DNA from: Bedellia somnulentella
Taxonomy: Eukaryota > Arthropoda > Insecta > Lepidoptera > Bedelliidae
DNA: 64,000 nucleotides
Assembly: GCA_963576735.1 (NCBI GenBank)
Contig: OY755182.1
Location: 3,410,001-3,474,000 of the forward strand
Direction of reading: 5' to 3'
The notes beneath the pieces are model-generated. The model searched no databases, had not been told where the DNA came from, and saw only the letters and a program-made list of their open reading frames with translations. The position numbers and the translations under genes were made by a program. Shown piece by piece: positions 10,422 through 19,774 of this stretch; position 1 is the first letter of the stretch, and the number at the start of each line of letters is the position of its first letter.

Positions 10422-10541
10422 TTTTTACCATCTTTTCCCCACTCAACTTCCAAAAGTGGCTGAGGAATTTCTAATTCCTTAGCTCTGGCTACCCCTTCTA
10501 GGGATTTATAGCCATGAGTATATGTATGTATATATGTATGT
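10422..10541 (+). mobile_element. family A element, 3' half (split)
   Basis: Resumes at TTTTACCATCTTTTCCCCAC and ends CCATGAGTATATGTATGTAT. It completes the copy begun at 6474-6596, with about 13 bp of the family consensus missing at the junction. Confidence 0.9.
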
Positions 10542-10544
10542 TAT

Positions 10545-10879
10545 TAGGAATAATAGACTTGTTAATGTTAGGAAAAGTGCCTGCTTTCGGGTCTTTGTAC
10601 AGCAGCAATAGAAACAATAAAATATTTCGTAATAAACGTTCAAAGATCATGATGTATAAATAATAACGTACTACCAAGAGTATTGAATACGAATAGATAT
10701 CAAAAAAGGGTACTTTATTTCAAAACTAAGCAAATACTGAGTTCTTTAAAAGATAAAAGAAACTCAGAAATATGTTATCTACCCCAGGTTCAGAAAATAT
10801 ATTTTTAGTAGAATAACCCTTATATAATTTCTAAACACATACTTTCAATGAGATACAGTAAACTTTAGTATATCTAACT
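10545..10879. other. AT-rich spacer
   Basis: Nothing assignable seen. Confidence 0.4.
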
Positions 10880-11065
10880 CAAACATTCACGCCTTATATC
10901 CCCGAATGGGTTGGCAGAGGTACCTAGGTAGGGAGGTACTAATGTTTCTGAGCATCATGTCATATTTTTCACATTACCCACTCTCACTGTACAACTCAGC
11001 CATGTGGGTTTCCGCACGATGATTTTCCTCATCGTTAACAATCATGATAAATTAACCACACATAG
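10880..11065 (-). mobile_element. family B tRNA-SINE, partial
   Basis: Inverse of the B tail (CATTCACGCCTTATATCCCC) and core (CCATGTGGGTTTCCGCACGA); the middle is deleted and the tRNA-like head is absent. Confidence 0.75.
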
Positions 11066-11100
11066 TATCTTTTACTAATTAACTAATTAAATTATTTTTT

Positions 11101-11361
11101 GCTGCGTAGCGCCGGCTTAGAATAGCGCTACCCCGTTTCTACCGGTGGGTGTACGTAAGAGGCGACTAAGGGTATTGGGGCTTTTAAGGGATTTTTGGGC
11201 GATGCGGTTGGAGACCCATCACCAACAACCTTTATTTTGCCATCTTGTCCCCACTCAACTTTCCAAAAGTGGCTGAGGAATTTCTAGTTCCTTAGCTCTG
11301 GCTACCCCTTCTAGGCATTTATAGTATGAGAATATGTATGAATTTATGTATATATGTATGA
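11101..11361 (+). mobile_element. family A element, full length
   Basis: The head reads GCTGCGTAGCGCCGGCTTAG and then GCGCTACCCC. Both arms of the head hairpin differ from the consensus yet still pair (see findings). The tail is a TATGTATG run. Confidence 0.9.
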
Positions 11362-11501
11362 TATGCATTAAATTAAGCTTTCAAGTTCAAAGTTTGTTGA
11401 ACTACAATAAGATATTTTTTATCTTGATAAAGTACAATTCACTTAAACAAATATTTGCATGAGTCATGTAGATACGATTAAGATAAGGAACTATTGCAAT
11501 A

Positions 11502-11682
11502 ATACATACATGCATATAGTCACGCTATCAGTTCCCATTGGGGTAGGCAGAGACTATCTATCGCCTCTTAATACGATCCTGGCAAACCTTTCTAGCTTAA
11601 TTTAAATCCATCAATAGTTTCATACATGCTCTTTTATTCTTCATACTACGGACGCCTGCCTTTTTGAGCACACTCTCTATTT
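11502..11682 (-). mobile_element. RTE LINE 3' fragment
   Basis: Inverse of the RTE ORF end: GGGGTAGGCAGAGACTATCT, ...CATGCTCTTTTATTCTTCAT, ...GCCTTTTTGAGCACACTCTC. About 180 bp, diverged. Confidence 0.85.
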
Positions 11683-11782
11683 GAAAAAGAATACCAATTA
11701 AAAGAACAAATATGTTTCGAAGTTAAAAGGATCATAAGTCCGTAATAATGGTCTTAATAAATACGCACTATTTTTTTTAATA

Positions 11783-12729
11783 CTAACATAAAAGTCTTTC
11801 ACTTTTATTAGCTTTCATGACAAGACACAAATGGTCACTCAAAAGATCGGGTATTGAATGTAAGCCCCTAGCAACCAGATATAGAGGTAACAATGATAAC
11901 AGTTCATTGTACTGACTCTCATTTAAGAGTATCATATCAATGGTGCGTGGAGATATAAATTTTACTTTCAGTTTTCTCCAATCTTTAGAGGTTAAAGTTG
12001 AAATTAACCCGGACAGTTTGATTATTGAAACTCTTTTCGAAGCCGAATTACTCATATTTTTATTCGTTCGTCAGTTGATTACTACATACATTCATAAACT
12101 CACGGCCATATATCCCAAAAAAATGGAGCCAGAGCTCTGCCTTAGAGCTAGAAACTCTTCAGCCACATTTGGTTTTTGATAGGGAACAAGATGGTAGAAA
12201 GTATCGTTGGTGATGGGTCGCTAACCTCATCGCTCAAAAACCACTTAAATGCCCCATAATTTTAGTCGCCACTTACGACACCCGTACCCGTGAGAAGGAA
12301 GGAGTAGTGACATTCTAAGCCGCCACTACAGTGGTTACTCTCGCGACTAAAAATTAAAATATTAAACGGTGAGATTGAAAAGAATAATTTATTATTTAAT
12401 TTTGATTTATCTATCCTTTTAAGACTCAAACCTTGAATTCTCATAATAAAATCAGAAGCTGATCGGTCTAGAAATATAAAACAATTAAGTCTTATATGAA
12501 GATGCGTTCTTTAAATTTTTCCTGCAAAGTAATGTTTTGTGGGTCTGTAGGATTGCTCAGAATACCTCAGAATCCAAATTCGTTGAAGAAGTTTTTTGAT
12601 TTTACTACTAACACTATTAATATAAACAGATATGGCTCTGTCTATACTTTTTCAGAAGAGATTCGTTATTACATAAGCGGCAACGATAAAGTTGGTGGGA
12701 GATATCAGTTCATTTTACCATACAATTAA
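11783..12729 (-). pseudogene. unidentified protein remnant split by family A
   Basis: Two minus-strand coding segments read in one direction and are separated by a family A insertion. The upstream segment (about 12334-12680) contains AASDFIMRIQG-like sequence (SASDFIMRIQGLSLKRIDK, NKLFFSISPFNILIF) and has two in-frame stops further 5'. The downstream segment (11783-12055) is SASKRVSIIKLSG, LTSKDWRKLKVKF, SPRTIDMILLNESQYN, and ends at TAG. The composition is that of a real protein (balanced hydrophobic and charged pattern, no low complexity). I do not recognise the family. A large endogenised or transposon-borne ORF and an old host gene fragment are both possible. Confidence 0.45.
12083..12333 (-). 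mobile_element. family A element inside unidentified ORF
   Basis: Diverged copy: plus strand starts TACATACATTCATAAACTCA and ends CTAAGCCGCCACTACAGTGG. It interrupts the coding remnant 11783-12729. Confidence 0.85.
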
Positions 12730-12782
12730 CACATATCGAAATTTTATTCACTTATGTATTTTAAAGCATAATGTTGTCATGT

Positions 12783-14062
12783 TAAAAGGCAGGTGTCCGA
12801 AGTATGAAGAATAAAAGAGCATAATTGAAAAGATTGATGGATTTGAACGAAGCCAGAGAGGTTCGCTAGGAACGAACAAAGTGGGACGGTACAAAGTATG
12901 GGAGGTGTTGTCCTAGTTCGGTTTAGGGAGTCAACTTATACGTGCATTAGTATCACTCTATGAGGATTTCAGTGTATGTGTGAGAATAAACGGGGACAAT
13001 ACTGACTGGTTCGGGATCTCTCGGGGTGTCCGACAGGGTTGTGTAGCTTCTCCGTGGCTCTTCAATTTGTTCATGGAAGACTGTTTAACAGAGTTGCGTG
13101 AAAGTGATTATGGATTGAGAATGGGTGGATTCATCATCAAATGCCTCTTATATGCTGACGATCAAGTGCTACTTGCATCATCGGTGGAAGAGCTGCAAGA
13201 GATGATGAATTTTGAATGTGCGTCTTTTGAAAGAAAGGGAATGAGGGTGAATGAAGAGAAAACCAAAACTATGGTTTTTGGGAGAGAGAATATTATAACC
13301 AAATGCGTGATTGAGGTTAATGGTAAGAAAGTAGAATCAGTGAAAGAGTTTGTATATTTGGGAAGTTTGTTTACTAGGGATGGAAAATGTAATGAAGATA
13401 TCGAGAGAAGAGTGAAAAAGGGTAATGCGATTAATGGAGCACTAGATAGTCTAATGTTTGGTCAATCGGTGTCCAAAAAGGCCCGAATGGCTGTGCATGA
13501 TGCTGTCCTCGTTCTTACTCTTATGTATGGAAGTGAATGTTGGGTGTGGCAGAAGAAGCATGAAAGCAGAGTTAATACAGTAGAAATGAGATCCCCTCAG
13601 AAAAGTTTATAATGTAAGGTTATGTGATCGTGTGAGGAGTGATGTGAAAGGTGTGGTGTAAAAGATGATATTGTAAGAAAGATAGAAAAAGAAATGTTGA
13701 GATGGTTTGGGCATATACATAGAATGGATGACAGTAAATTGGTGAAAGAGATCTAAAGAGCCAATGTGGAAGGTAATGTTAGTAGAGGACGAAATCTGAG
13801 GACACATTTCGATCAAATAGGAAATGTGCTCAAAAAGTCAGGTATCCGAAGTATGAAAAATAAAAGAGCATGTATGAGACGATTGATGGATGTGAACGAA
13901 GCCAGAGAGGTTTGCCAGGATCGTACAAAGTGGCGATCGATAGTTTCTGCCTACCCCAATGAGAACTAACGGCGTGAGAATATGTATGTATGTACAAAGT
14001 GGCGATCGACAGTCTCTGCTTACCCCAATGGAAACAAACGGTGTTAGTATATGTATGTCATG
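12783..14062 (+). mobile_element. RTE LINE copy, rearranged and 5'-truncated
   Basis: Three blocks in the same orientation. 12783-12895 is a piece of the extreme 3' end (AGTATGAAGAATAAAAGAGC...). 12896-13985 runs from mid-RT to the 3' end. 13990-14062 repeats the last ~60 bp (ACAAAGTGGCGATCGACAGT...) with its own ATGTATGT tail. The order is not that of the intact copy at 28507-31915. Confidence 0.88.
12896..13969 (+). pseudogene. RTE reverse transcriptase C-terminal half, broken
   Basis: Homologous to residues ~690-1030 of the intact RTE ORF. 12950-13612 retains GVRQGCVASPWLFNLFM, LLYADDQVLLAS and FVYLGSLFT. An inserted C near 13593 shifts the frame and adds an early stop (MRSPQKSL). The frame is recovered at 13766-13969 (GNVSRGRNLRTHFDQIG, RTKWRSIVSAYPNEN). 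There is also an in-frame TAA near 13755. Non-functional. Confidence 0.85.
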
Positions 14063-14270
14063 TTGTTTTCCTTTTTATATATTTTGTTCAGTGGCCTAAT
14101 TAAGCACCAATAACAAAACAACTCTGCCAAAACATATTCAGAACACATTGCTCTCAAATCATTCTTTCTCAAACCATAACATTACCGTGAGAATCTACTC
14201 ACCTCTCTTGCCAGGCAAACATTGGACATTATGAAAATATATCGGCGAATTTTACCAAACTCTTGCATAG

Positions 14271-14412
14271 CTAGTACGATCGACCTTTTATCTAGATATC
14301 TCGCGTGGTATAAAACAGCCATATCTTACGCACTTACTTATCGTATGCTGTCATCTCATTCTAACCGATATCTTGACGATAAAATAGCGCTCGTGCTAGG
14401 CCTCCTGTTAGG
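14271..14412. mobile_element. foldback element FB, single arm
   Basis: Shares TTATCTAGATATCTCGCGTG, TCTTACGCACTTACTTATCG and CTCATTCTAACCGATATC with 4861-4987; no inverse arm follows. Confidence 0.8.
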
Positions 14413-14460
14413 TTTACGTAACCGAATGGCCATATTTGAAATACTAATAGATTAGTTATA

Positions 14461-14598
14461 TTGCTGTGTAGTGTCGGCTTAGATTGCTGTGTAGTGTCGG
14501 CTTAGATTGCTGTGTAGTGTCGGCTTAGATTGCTGTGTAGTGTCGGCTTAGATTGCTGTGTAGTGTCGGCTTAGATTGCTGTGTAGTGTCGGCTTAGA
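14461..14598 (+). repeat. 23-bp tandem repeat of family A head
   Basis: Six perfect head-to-tail copies of a 23-bp unit beginning TTGCTGTGTAGTGTCGGC start at 14461, 14484, 14507, 14530, 14553 and 14576. The last copy is the head of the family A element that follows. Five extra heads are therefore stacked upstream of one element. Confidence 0.97.
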
Positions 14599-14807
14599 AT
14601 AGCACTACCCCATTTCTTCCGGTGGGTGTACGTAAGAGGCGACTAACGGTATTGGGGCTTTTGAGGGATTTTTGGGCGATGCGGTTGGAGACCCATCACC
14701 AACAACCAACTTCCAAAAGTGGCTGAGGAATTTCTAATTCCTTAGCTCTGGCTACCCCTTCTAGGGATTTATAGCCGTGAGTATATGTATGTATATGTAT
14801 GTATGTA
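14577..14807 (+). mobile_element. family A element with multimerised head
   Basis: Normal body with a ~25-bp deletion (the TTTATTTTACCATC segment is missing between AACAACC and AACTTCC) and a TATGTATG tail. Confidence 0.92.
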
Positions 14808-15020
14808 GTTATGTCTGTGCGTATGTTCGTATGCCACAACAATTTATTTCCGATTAACTTACATATGAGACTATACAGTTGAAATTTTTAAGGTAGTTGT
14901 TTATGACCAGAACAGCTTTATCCCTTTCTCCCCGCATGTGCCACAAGACGCGACTTAAGGTACATTTTGTAAGTGATTGTTACCTCTAGGTACCCCTTTT
15001 TTACCCCTATGTAGCTAATT

Positions 15021-15193
15021 TGTACTGAGTCATGTGACAGTGTATTCGGACAAAACGGCGATAGGCCTGGCCCCTGTCACGTAGTTAACTGCCCAAGCAA
15101 AACGTTGGTGATGTGAACAAACAATGTGACATGATGTTTAGAAGTATTAGTACTGCCAACCCCTTCGGGTATACACGGCGTGAATGTTTGGGT
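15021..15193 (+). mobile_element. family B SINE, 5'-truncated
   Basis: From GAGTCATGTGACAGTGTATT through CCAACCCCTTCGGGTATACA to GGCGTGAATGTTTGGG. Confidence 0.82.
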
Positions 15194-15626
15194 CGTTGAA
15201 TCTTCTGTATGCTTTTAACTACAAAATCCTTACGGGTTTCACAATTGGCAGTGCACTAGTCTATTTTACAAAGTTGGTCATTGAAGAAACTCAGAAAGTC
15301 AGTGACTTTTCAAAGTAGTTTGCTTTAGCAAAGTTATATCAAATCAAAAGGTAGTGTTTGAGTAAAAGTATGTTTGTTGAGAAACCGCGTAAATATTTGG
15401 TTTTCTCTCCAACGACAACCATATCGTACAAGCTTTTAGCTTTCACGTAAAGTAATCACTTTAATACTTATTCACAAGTATAGAACTTATGAACTATGAC
15501 ATGTTGTTTTACATTATTTATAAAAAAAACATACTATAATTAAAAAAAATAACGTGGCAGCAAACGTACATTACTACTGTTTATGGTTTATATATATAAA
15601 TGAACATAAAAATAAAAGCAAAAATC
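15194..15626. other. AT-rich spacer
   Basis: Nothing assignable seen. Confidence 0.4.
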
Positions 15627-15717
15627 GCTAGATGGCGCTTGCCATGTGAGTTCAGAAGTATTGGTACCTCTGCCAACCCCTTCGGGGATAAACGGCGTGA
15701 ACGTTTATGTTATGTTA
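15627..15717 (+). mobile_element. family B SINE 3' fragment (second subtype)
   Basis: GCTAGATGGCGCTTGCCATG then GGTACCTCTGCCAACCCCTT and a TTATGTTATG tail. The AGATGGCGCTTGCC segment marks the same subtype as 53002-53195 and 60932-61310. Confidence 0.82.
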
Positions 15718-16194
15718 TAAAAAATCGCAAAAATAGCTACTTAAGAACCAATAACAAAAGTTGATATTTCAATGGCTTTCCTCAAAATAACTCCTACGTA
15801 ATAACTCCTCAAAATCGGTATCAAAAAATATATGAAAACAAGGCTCAATTCTTCCTAAGTTTAGTCAAAACAAAAAAACATAAACGCAACAAAGACTTCC
15901 CAAAGACTTAATATCCTATTCACATTCATACTTATTACTTAACAACCGCGAGTTTACTTAACAGACACCTAAAATGCGTAAAAACTTCTCGCTCGAAGTC
16001 GGTCAAATTAAAATTCATCGAAGACGAGTATCGTACGATATGACGTCATGAGACACAAAAGAGAATTGTTACTAAAGACAGTTTACCTGCGCGCGCAGCT
16101 GTCGTTCTAAAACATCGCTGATTGGTTGAAATTTTCGCTATATTGAAAACGGATCTTTACAAAATAAATGTACTGATTGAAATTAAGGCAACAA
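15718..16194. other. spacer
   Basis: No gene seen; near 16080-16100 there is a short GC-rich CGCGCGCAGCTG patch of unknown meaning. Confidence 0.4.
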
Positions 16195-16388
16195 GCTGTG
16201 TAGAGAAGGGTAGAATTGCAATACCCCATTGTTACCGTGAGTTTGGCAGAATATTGCTTTATATTTGGCAGAATGGAATGGGTTGGCTTAAAAACAGATT
16301 ATAACTTATACGAGTAGATCAACATCCACATTGTAGCTATGGCTAATTATTTTTGGGATTTATGACCGTGAGTATATGTAATGTATGT
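16195..16388 (+). mobile_element. family A element, degenerate
   Basis: GCTGTGTAGAGAAGGGTAGA ... GGGATTTATGACCGTGAGTA with TATGTAATGTATG tail; middle poorly conserved. Confidence 0.55.
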
Positions 16389-16678
16389 TTAATATAATAC
16401 TGTACTAGGCTAAAAGTACCAACATACTTCTGAAAATCATATGTCATTTTTGCCACTCGGTAGTTGGACTATATTATTTTGCCCAGATAGTGCCTTTACA
16501 TCCTATCGCTGCTTTGTTAAAATGCACACAATCACGTCAACCATGTGGGTTTCCTTATGTTTACAATATTATCCATCATAAAATGTATTGGTGTAGGGAA
16601 TAGGGCCAAGGTGTAGTAATAAAATTATTTCATTTTAACATCCACATAGTTCTAATAAATAAAGGAAAGAAAAATTTT

Positions 16679-16750
16679 GACACAGGCGGGATTCGAACCC
16701 GCGACCTCGGGTATACGCCCCCGTCGCTCTGCCAATCGAGCTACCGTGTC
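16679..16750 (-). tRNA. tRNA-like sequence (mobile, non-canonical)
   Basis: The minus strand begins GACACGGTAGCTCGATTGGC and ends GGGTTCGAATCCCGCCTGTG-TC, 72 nt. It forms a 7-bp acceptor stem (one G-U), D arm GCTC/GAGC and perfect T arm GCGGG/CCCGC. The anticodon arm pairs only with an 8-nt loop (CGGG/CCCG) and lacks U33, so this is probably a tRNA-derived module rather than a working tRNA gene. It is flanked by AAATAAAGGAAAG on one side and CTATCCTTTATTT on the other, like the copies at 17288 and 40077. Confidence 0.45.
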
Positions 16751-16792
16751 AATGGCTGCCAGCGCGAAATTCTTCTATCCTTTATTTCTATT

Positions 16793-17066
16793 AGGGCCAG
16801 CGCTGACTGCCGGCATGGCATGGCATGGCATGGCAAAGGATTTCGGTACAGATACAGCATTTTTAATCTTTTTGCCATGCATATAGAATTCATTTTGACA
16901 CAACGATGCCGAGGGAGGCCGCGGTAGGACAGAACGTCGGCATCGTTGTGTCAAAATGAAGTAAAATGAATTCTATACTCATGGTAATAAGATTAAAAAT
17001 GCTATATCTGTACCGAAATCCTTTGCCATGCCATGCCATGCCATGCCGGCGGTCAGCGCTGGCCCT
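16793..17066. repeat. large imperfect palindrome with GGCAT repeats
   Basis: The left arm begins AGGGCCAGCGCTGAC and the right arm ends GTCAGCGCTGGCCCT. Each arm contains a pentameric GGCAT/ATGCC run and TTTCGGTACAGATA or its inverse. A 24-nt loop (16913-16936) is GC-rich. It sits between the two tRNA-like sequences. Small indels between arms show it is not a perfect assembly artefact. Confidence 0.9.
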
Positions 17067-17183
17067 TACACGTTTAAGTAGTGTTTGCGTTTCCTACCTC
17101 CGAATTTCCTAATTCGGAAGGCCACTTATCTACCTTTTCAAATAAAATGCAAATGTTGAAAACGCCTAACTATCACATAATTT

Positions 17184-17441
17184 AACTCTTTTTGTTCATG
17201 AAAACCTCATGTGGGGATTATTACTAATAAATAAAGGAAAGAAAAATTTCGACACAGGCGGGAATCGAACCCGCGCTGGCAGCCATTGACACGGTAGCTC
17301 AATTGGCAGAGCGACGGAGGCGTATACCCGAGGTCGCGGGTTCGATTCCCGCCTGTGTCGAAGTTTTTCTTTCCTTTATTTATTCTTTATTTATTAGTAA
17401 TAATCCCCACATGAGGTTTTCATGAACAAAAAGAGTTCAAT
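17184..17441. mobile_element. palindromic element carrying a tRNA-like core
   Basis: Left arm 17184-17275 (CTCTTTTTGTTCATGAAAAC ... AATAAATAAAGGAAAGAAAA ... GAACCCGCG) is inverted at 17335-17437. The tRNA-like sequence at 17288-17359 straddles the centre, so its 3' half forms part of the right arm and an inverted half-copy forms part of the left arm. A truncated relative at 40042-40189 has a clean target duplication, which shows the family is mobile. Confidence 0.85.
17288..17359 (+). tRNA. tRNA-like core of palindromic element
   Basis: GACACGGTAGCTCAATTGGC ... GGGTTCGATTCCCGCCTGTG-TC, 72 nt. It differs from 16679-16750 at only a few sites and has the same anticodon-arm defect. Internal A-box (TAGCTCAATTGG) and B-box (GGTTCGATTCC) promoter elements are intact, so polymerase III transcription is plausible. 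Confidence 0.45.
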
Positions 17442-18006
17442 TATCCACATAGTTCATCTAGAGTTCTTAGTAAGTCTAAGATGGCTTTTTGTACTGGAGG
17501 CACTGACGAGCAATGAGCAAGAGCAATGAGCATCTTTAATTCATCGTAAGGGGTGAAAAGGGGACCTAGGGCTATTCCGGCAATGGGTTCGCCATGGTTG
17601 TAGGATTCCATCAGTAATCATATACTTCATCGGTTACTCCTTCTGTCTACCGAAATAGCTGCGGATTCTGAAGCTCTGGCTACCCCATTTGGGATTATAC
17701 CCATTAGTACAGGTTAGCGACTAGAAGACGTTTCCATTATATAGAATTCGCCCCACTGATACATAAATTTAATCTTGATCTGTGACATATTAAACAATAC
17801 CATAAAACGTGCCTTGCATAAATTACATTTGTTAGTACTAAACACACGATTTCGCAAACGTGACAAAATGCTAGCTAAACACACGAATAATGTTTTTATC
17901 TCCTAAATTGCTGACAAAACAATTGGATGCCATTGTTGCCATATAGTGACATCGAATTGTCTGAACTGATGTAGCATCTACATTCTATAAAACTATTGCT
18001 ATCATC
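17442..18006. other. spacer with a degenerate family A scrap
   Basis: Mostly unassigned; 17649-17711 (AAGCTCTGGCTACCCCATTT) resembles a family A 3' end. Confidence 0.4.
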
Positions 18007-18215
18007 CGGCCGCTTAGAATGCCACTACCCCTTTCTACCCATAAGTGTCGTAAGAGGCGACTAAGAGTATGGGCTTTTTAAGTGGTTTTTGGAGACCCAT
18101 CACCAACGATACCTTATTTCAACCATATTTTCCCTTGTCGAATGTGGCTGAGGAGTTTCTAGCTATGAATTTCTGGCTACCCCTTTTTGGGGATTTATAG
18201 CCGTGAGTATAAGTA
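18007..18215 (+). mobile_element. family A element, diverged
   Basis: Starts in the head (GGCCGCTTAGAATGCCACTA) and ends GCCGTGAGTATAAGTAAAA. The tail uses AAGT units as in the RTE LINE itself. Confidence 0.82.
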
Positions 18216-18280
18216 AAAAATATGAAAAAATACGAAATAAATTTGTCAATGGACACATTATCACAGTACGTTAAACGTTA

Positions 18281-18384
18281 CATACATACATATACTCACG
18301 GCTAGGATCCCTAGAAGGGGAAGCCAGAGCTAAGGAATTAGAAATTCCTCAGCCTCAGAGTGGGAAAAAGATGGTAAAATAAAG
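18281..18384 (-). mobile_element. family A element, 5'-truncated, clean TSD
   Basis: Flanked by perfect 11-bp duplications GTTAAACGTTA (18270-18280 and 18385-18395). The element is truncated within the AATAAAGG segment, typical of target-primed reverse transcription. Confidence 0.92.
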
Positions 18385-18395
18385 GTTAAACGTTA

Positions 18396-18775
18396 GGTAG
18401 ATAAAAAGAACCACCGATGGCCCTTCCCGTCCCTGAAAAGTCCCCTACTCCACATTTCCTTTACTTGCCTTGTACGATAACCCGACAAAAGATGAGGTAG
18501 TGATATTAAGAGCAGAAACCGGCAAAGATCTAAAAATAATTATACCTTCAACCTTTGCATTCAAACACAAATAATTTTTAAGGCATTTTAATATCAAAGC
18601 ACACTAGAAATCTCTTTAGTCACATAAACTAAACAATCCGACTATATAAGGAGGCAGAAGGCTCTCGAACTCATAAACTATTTTGTAATGATTCTGACCT
18701 TCTTTAAAATGATTACTAAGGCGAATAGAACACATATAAGTATATTTTACATGACAACCTTCGCTGGGACAATAT
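18396..18775. other. unassigned spacer
   Basis: No supported gene. 18440-18520 may hold a very degenerate family A piece. Confidence 0.35.
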
Positions 18776-18893
18776 AGAATAGAATAAAATAACACTTTAT
18801 TGCACATCAAACACAAATTTACATAAATAATAATATGATCAAACAGTTTACAGTGAGGTACAATTGGCGGTCTTATCGCTAAAAGCATATATA
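18776..18893 (-). mobile_element. LINE 3' tail (Jockey/CR1-like)
   Basis: Plus strand AACACTTTATTGCACATCAA ... GGCGGTCTTATCGCTAAAAG is the inverse of a common insect LINE 3' end (GCGATAAGACCGCC ... TGCAATAAAGTG). Confidence 0.65.
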
Positions 18894-18897
18894 TACA

Positions 18898-18938
18898 AAC
18901 ATATACTCACGGCTACAAATTCCTAGAAAAGGTATACT
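18898..18938 (-). mobile_element. family A 3' scrap
   Basis: ATATACTCACGGCTACAAAT TCCTAGAAAAGGTATA only. Confidence 0.6.
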
Positions 18939-19099
18939 TTACGTATAGGGGTTCAGGCTTTTTAATTACTATTTTGCATCATCTTTATTAGATGAAAATA
19001 ATTAGTTTTAGTGGTATCGAGAAGAGGCAGAGGAAATTTTAATGTTATAAATCACGTGACAATTTTACCCAGTATCTGCCACAGAGACTTGACGATTTC

Positions 19100-19195
19100 T
19101 AGAAAGCAAGTGAAGTTTGCCGCGATAGTAAAAAGTGGCATAAATGTCTCTTCTTCTCAGGGTAGGAATTACTGGTGTGAGTATAAGCTAGTATA
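19100..19195 (+). mobile_element. RTE LINE 3' end, diverged
   Basis: GTGAAGTTTGCCGCGATAGT ... CTCAGGGTAGGAATTACTGG TGTGAGTATAAG aligns with the last ~90 bp of the intact RTE LINE. Confidence 0.6.
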
Positions 19196-19200
19196 GTGTA

Positions 19201-19461
19201 CATACATACATACATATATATACTCACGGCTATAAATCCCTAGAAGGGGTAGCCAGAGCTAAGGAATTAGAAATTCCTCAGCCACTTTTGAAAGTTGATT
19301 GTGGAAAAGATGGTAATAATAAATGTGTGAATAATAAATGGTGATGGGTCTCCAACCACATCGCCCAAAAATCATTTAAAAAGCCCCTATACCCTTAGTC
19401 GCCTCTTACGATCCCCACGGGTAGAAATGGGGAGTGTTATTCTAAGCCGACACTACACGGC
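19201..19461 (-). mobile_element. family A element, full length
   Basis: Complete copy of the subtype with CACTTAAAAAGCCCCTATACCC-like spacing, and an extra ~13-bp repeat (AATAAATG twice) near the middle. Confidence 0.9.
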
Positions 19462-19774
19462 TCATTCTAATTCTTATTATAATTTCTTATTTTTATTTTC
19501 ATTTAGAACTCCCGCCTATTTCATGGCTGTCCTTTAAGCTTAAAATTATGTGTTCAACTGAAACATATCGATTTTCCAACGGTCACCAATACAAAATTTA
19601 ATTAAATATAAAGTTTCTCCATTTTTCTGTGTTGATTTAGTATAAAACTAAGTAATTCAGCATAGATCTGTATTTACATACACATGGACTCACCCATAAT
19701 TCAAAAAAGTCAAGGCAAAGGCTTTATAAAGGAACATTTATAATAAGAACGATTACTAAAATATAAAGCATAGA

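Noticed and set aside
14461..14598. Short regular repeats that could suggest CRISPR
   Set aside because: The repeats abut with no spacers and derive from the family A head; the 103-bp array at 34737 is likewise a simple tandem repeat.
14577..14680. HDV-like ribozyme at the family A/RTE head
   Set aside because: Some RTE and R2 LINEs have one, but I cannot find a downstream strand to close the first helix; only the simple hairpin is supported.
16679..16750. Functional tRNA gene
   Set aside because: The anticodon arm does not pair in the standard register, U33 is absent and the sequence sits in a mobile, inverted context; kept as tRNA-like.
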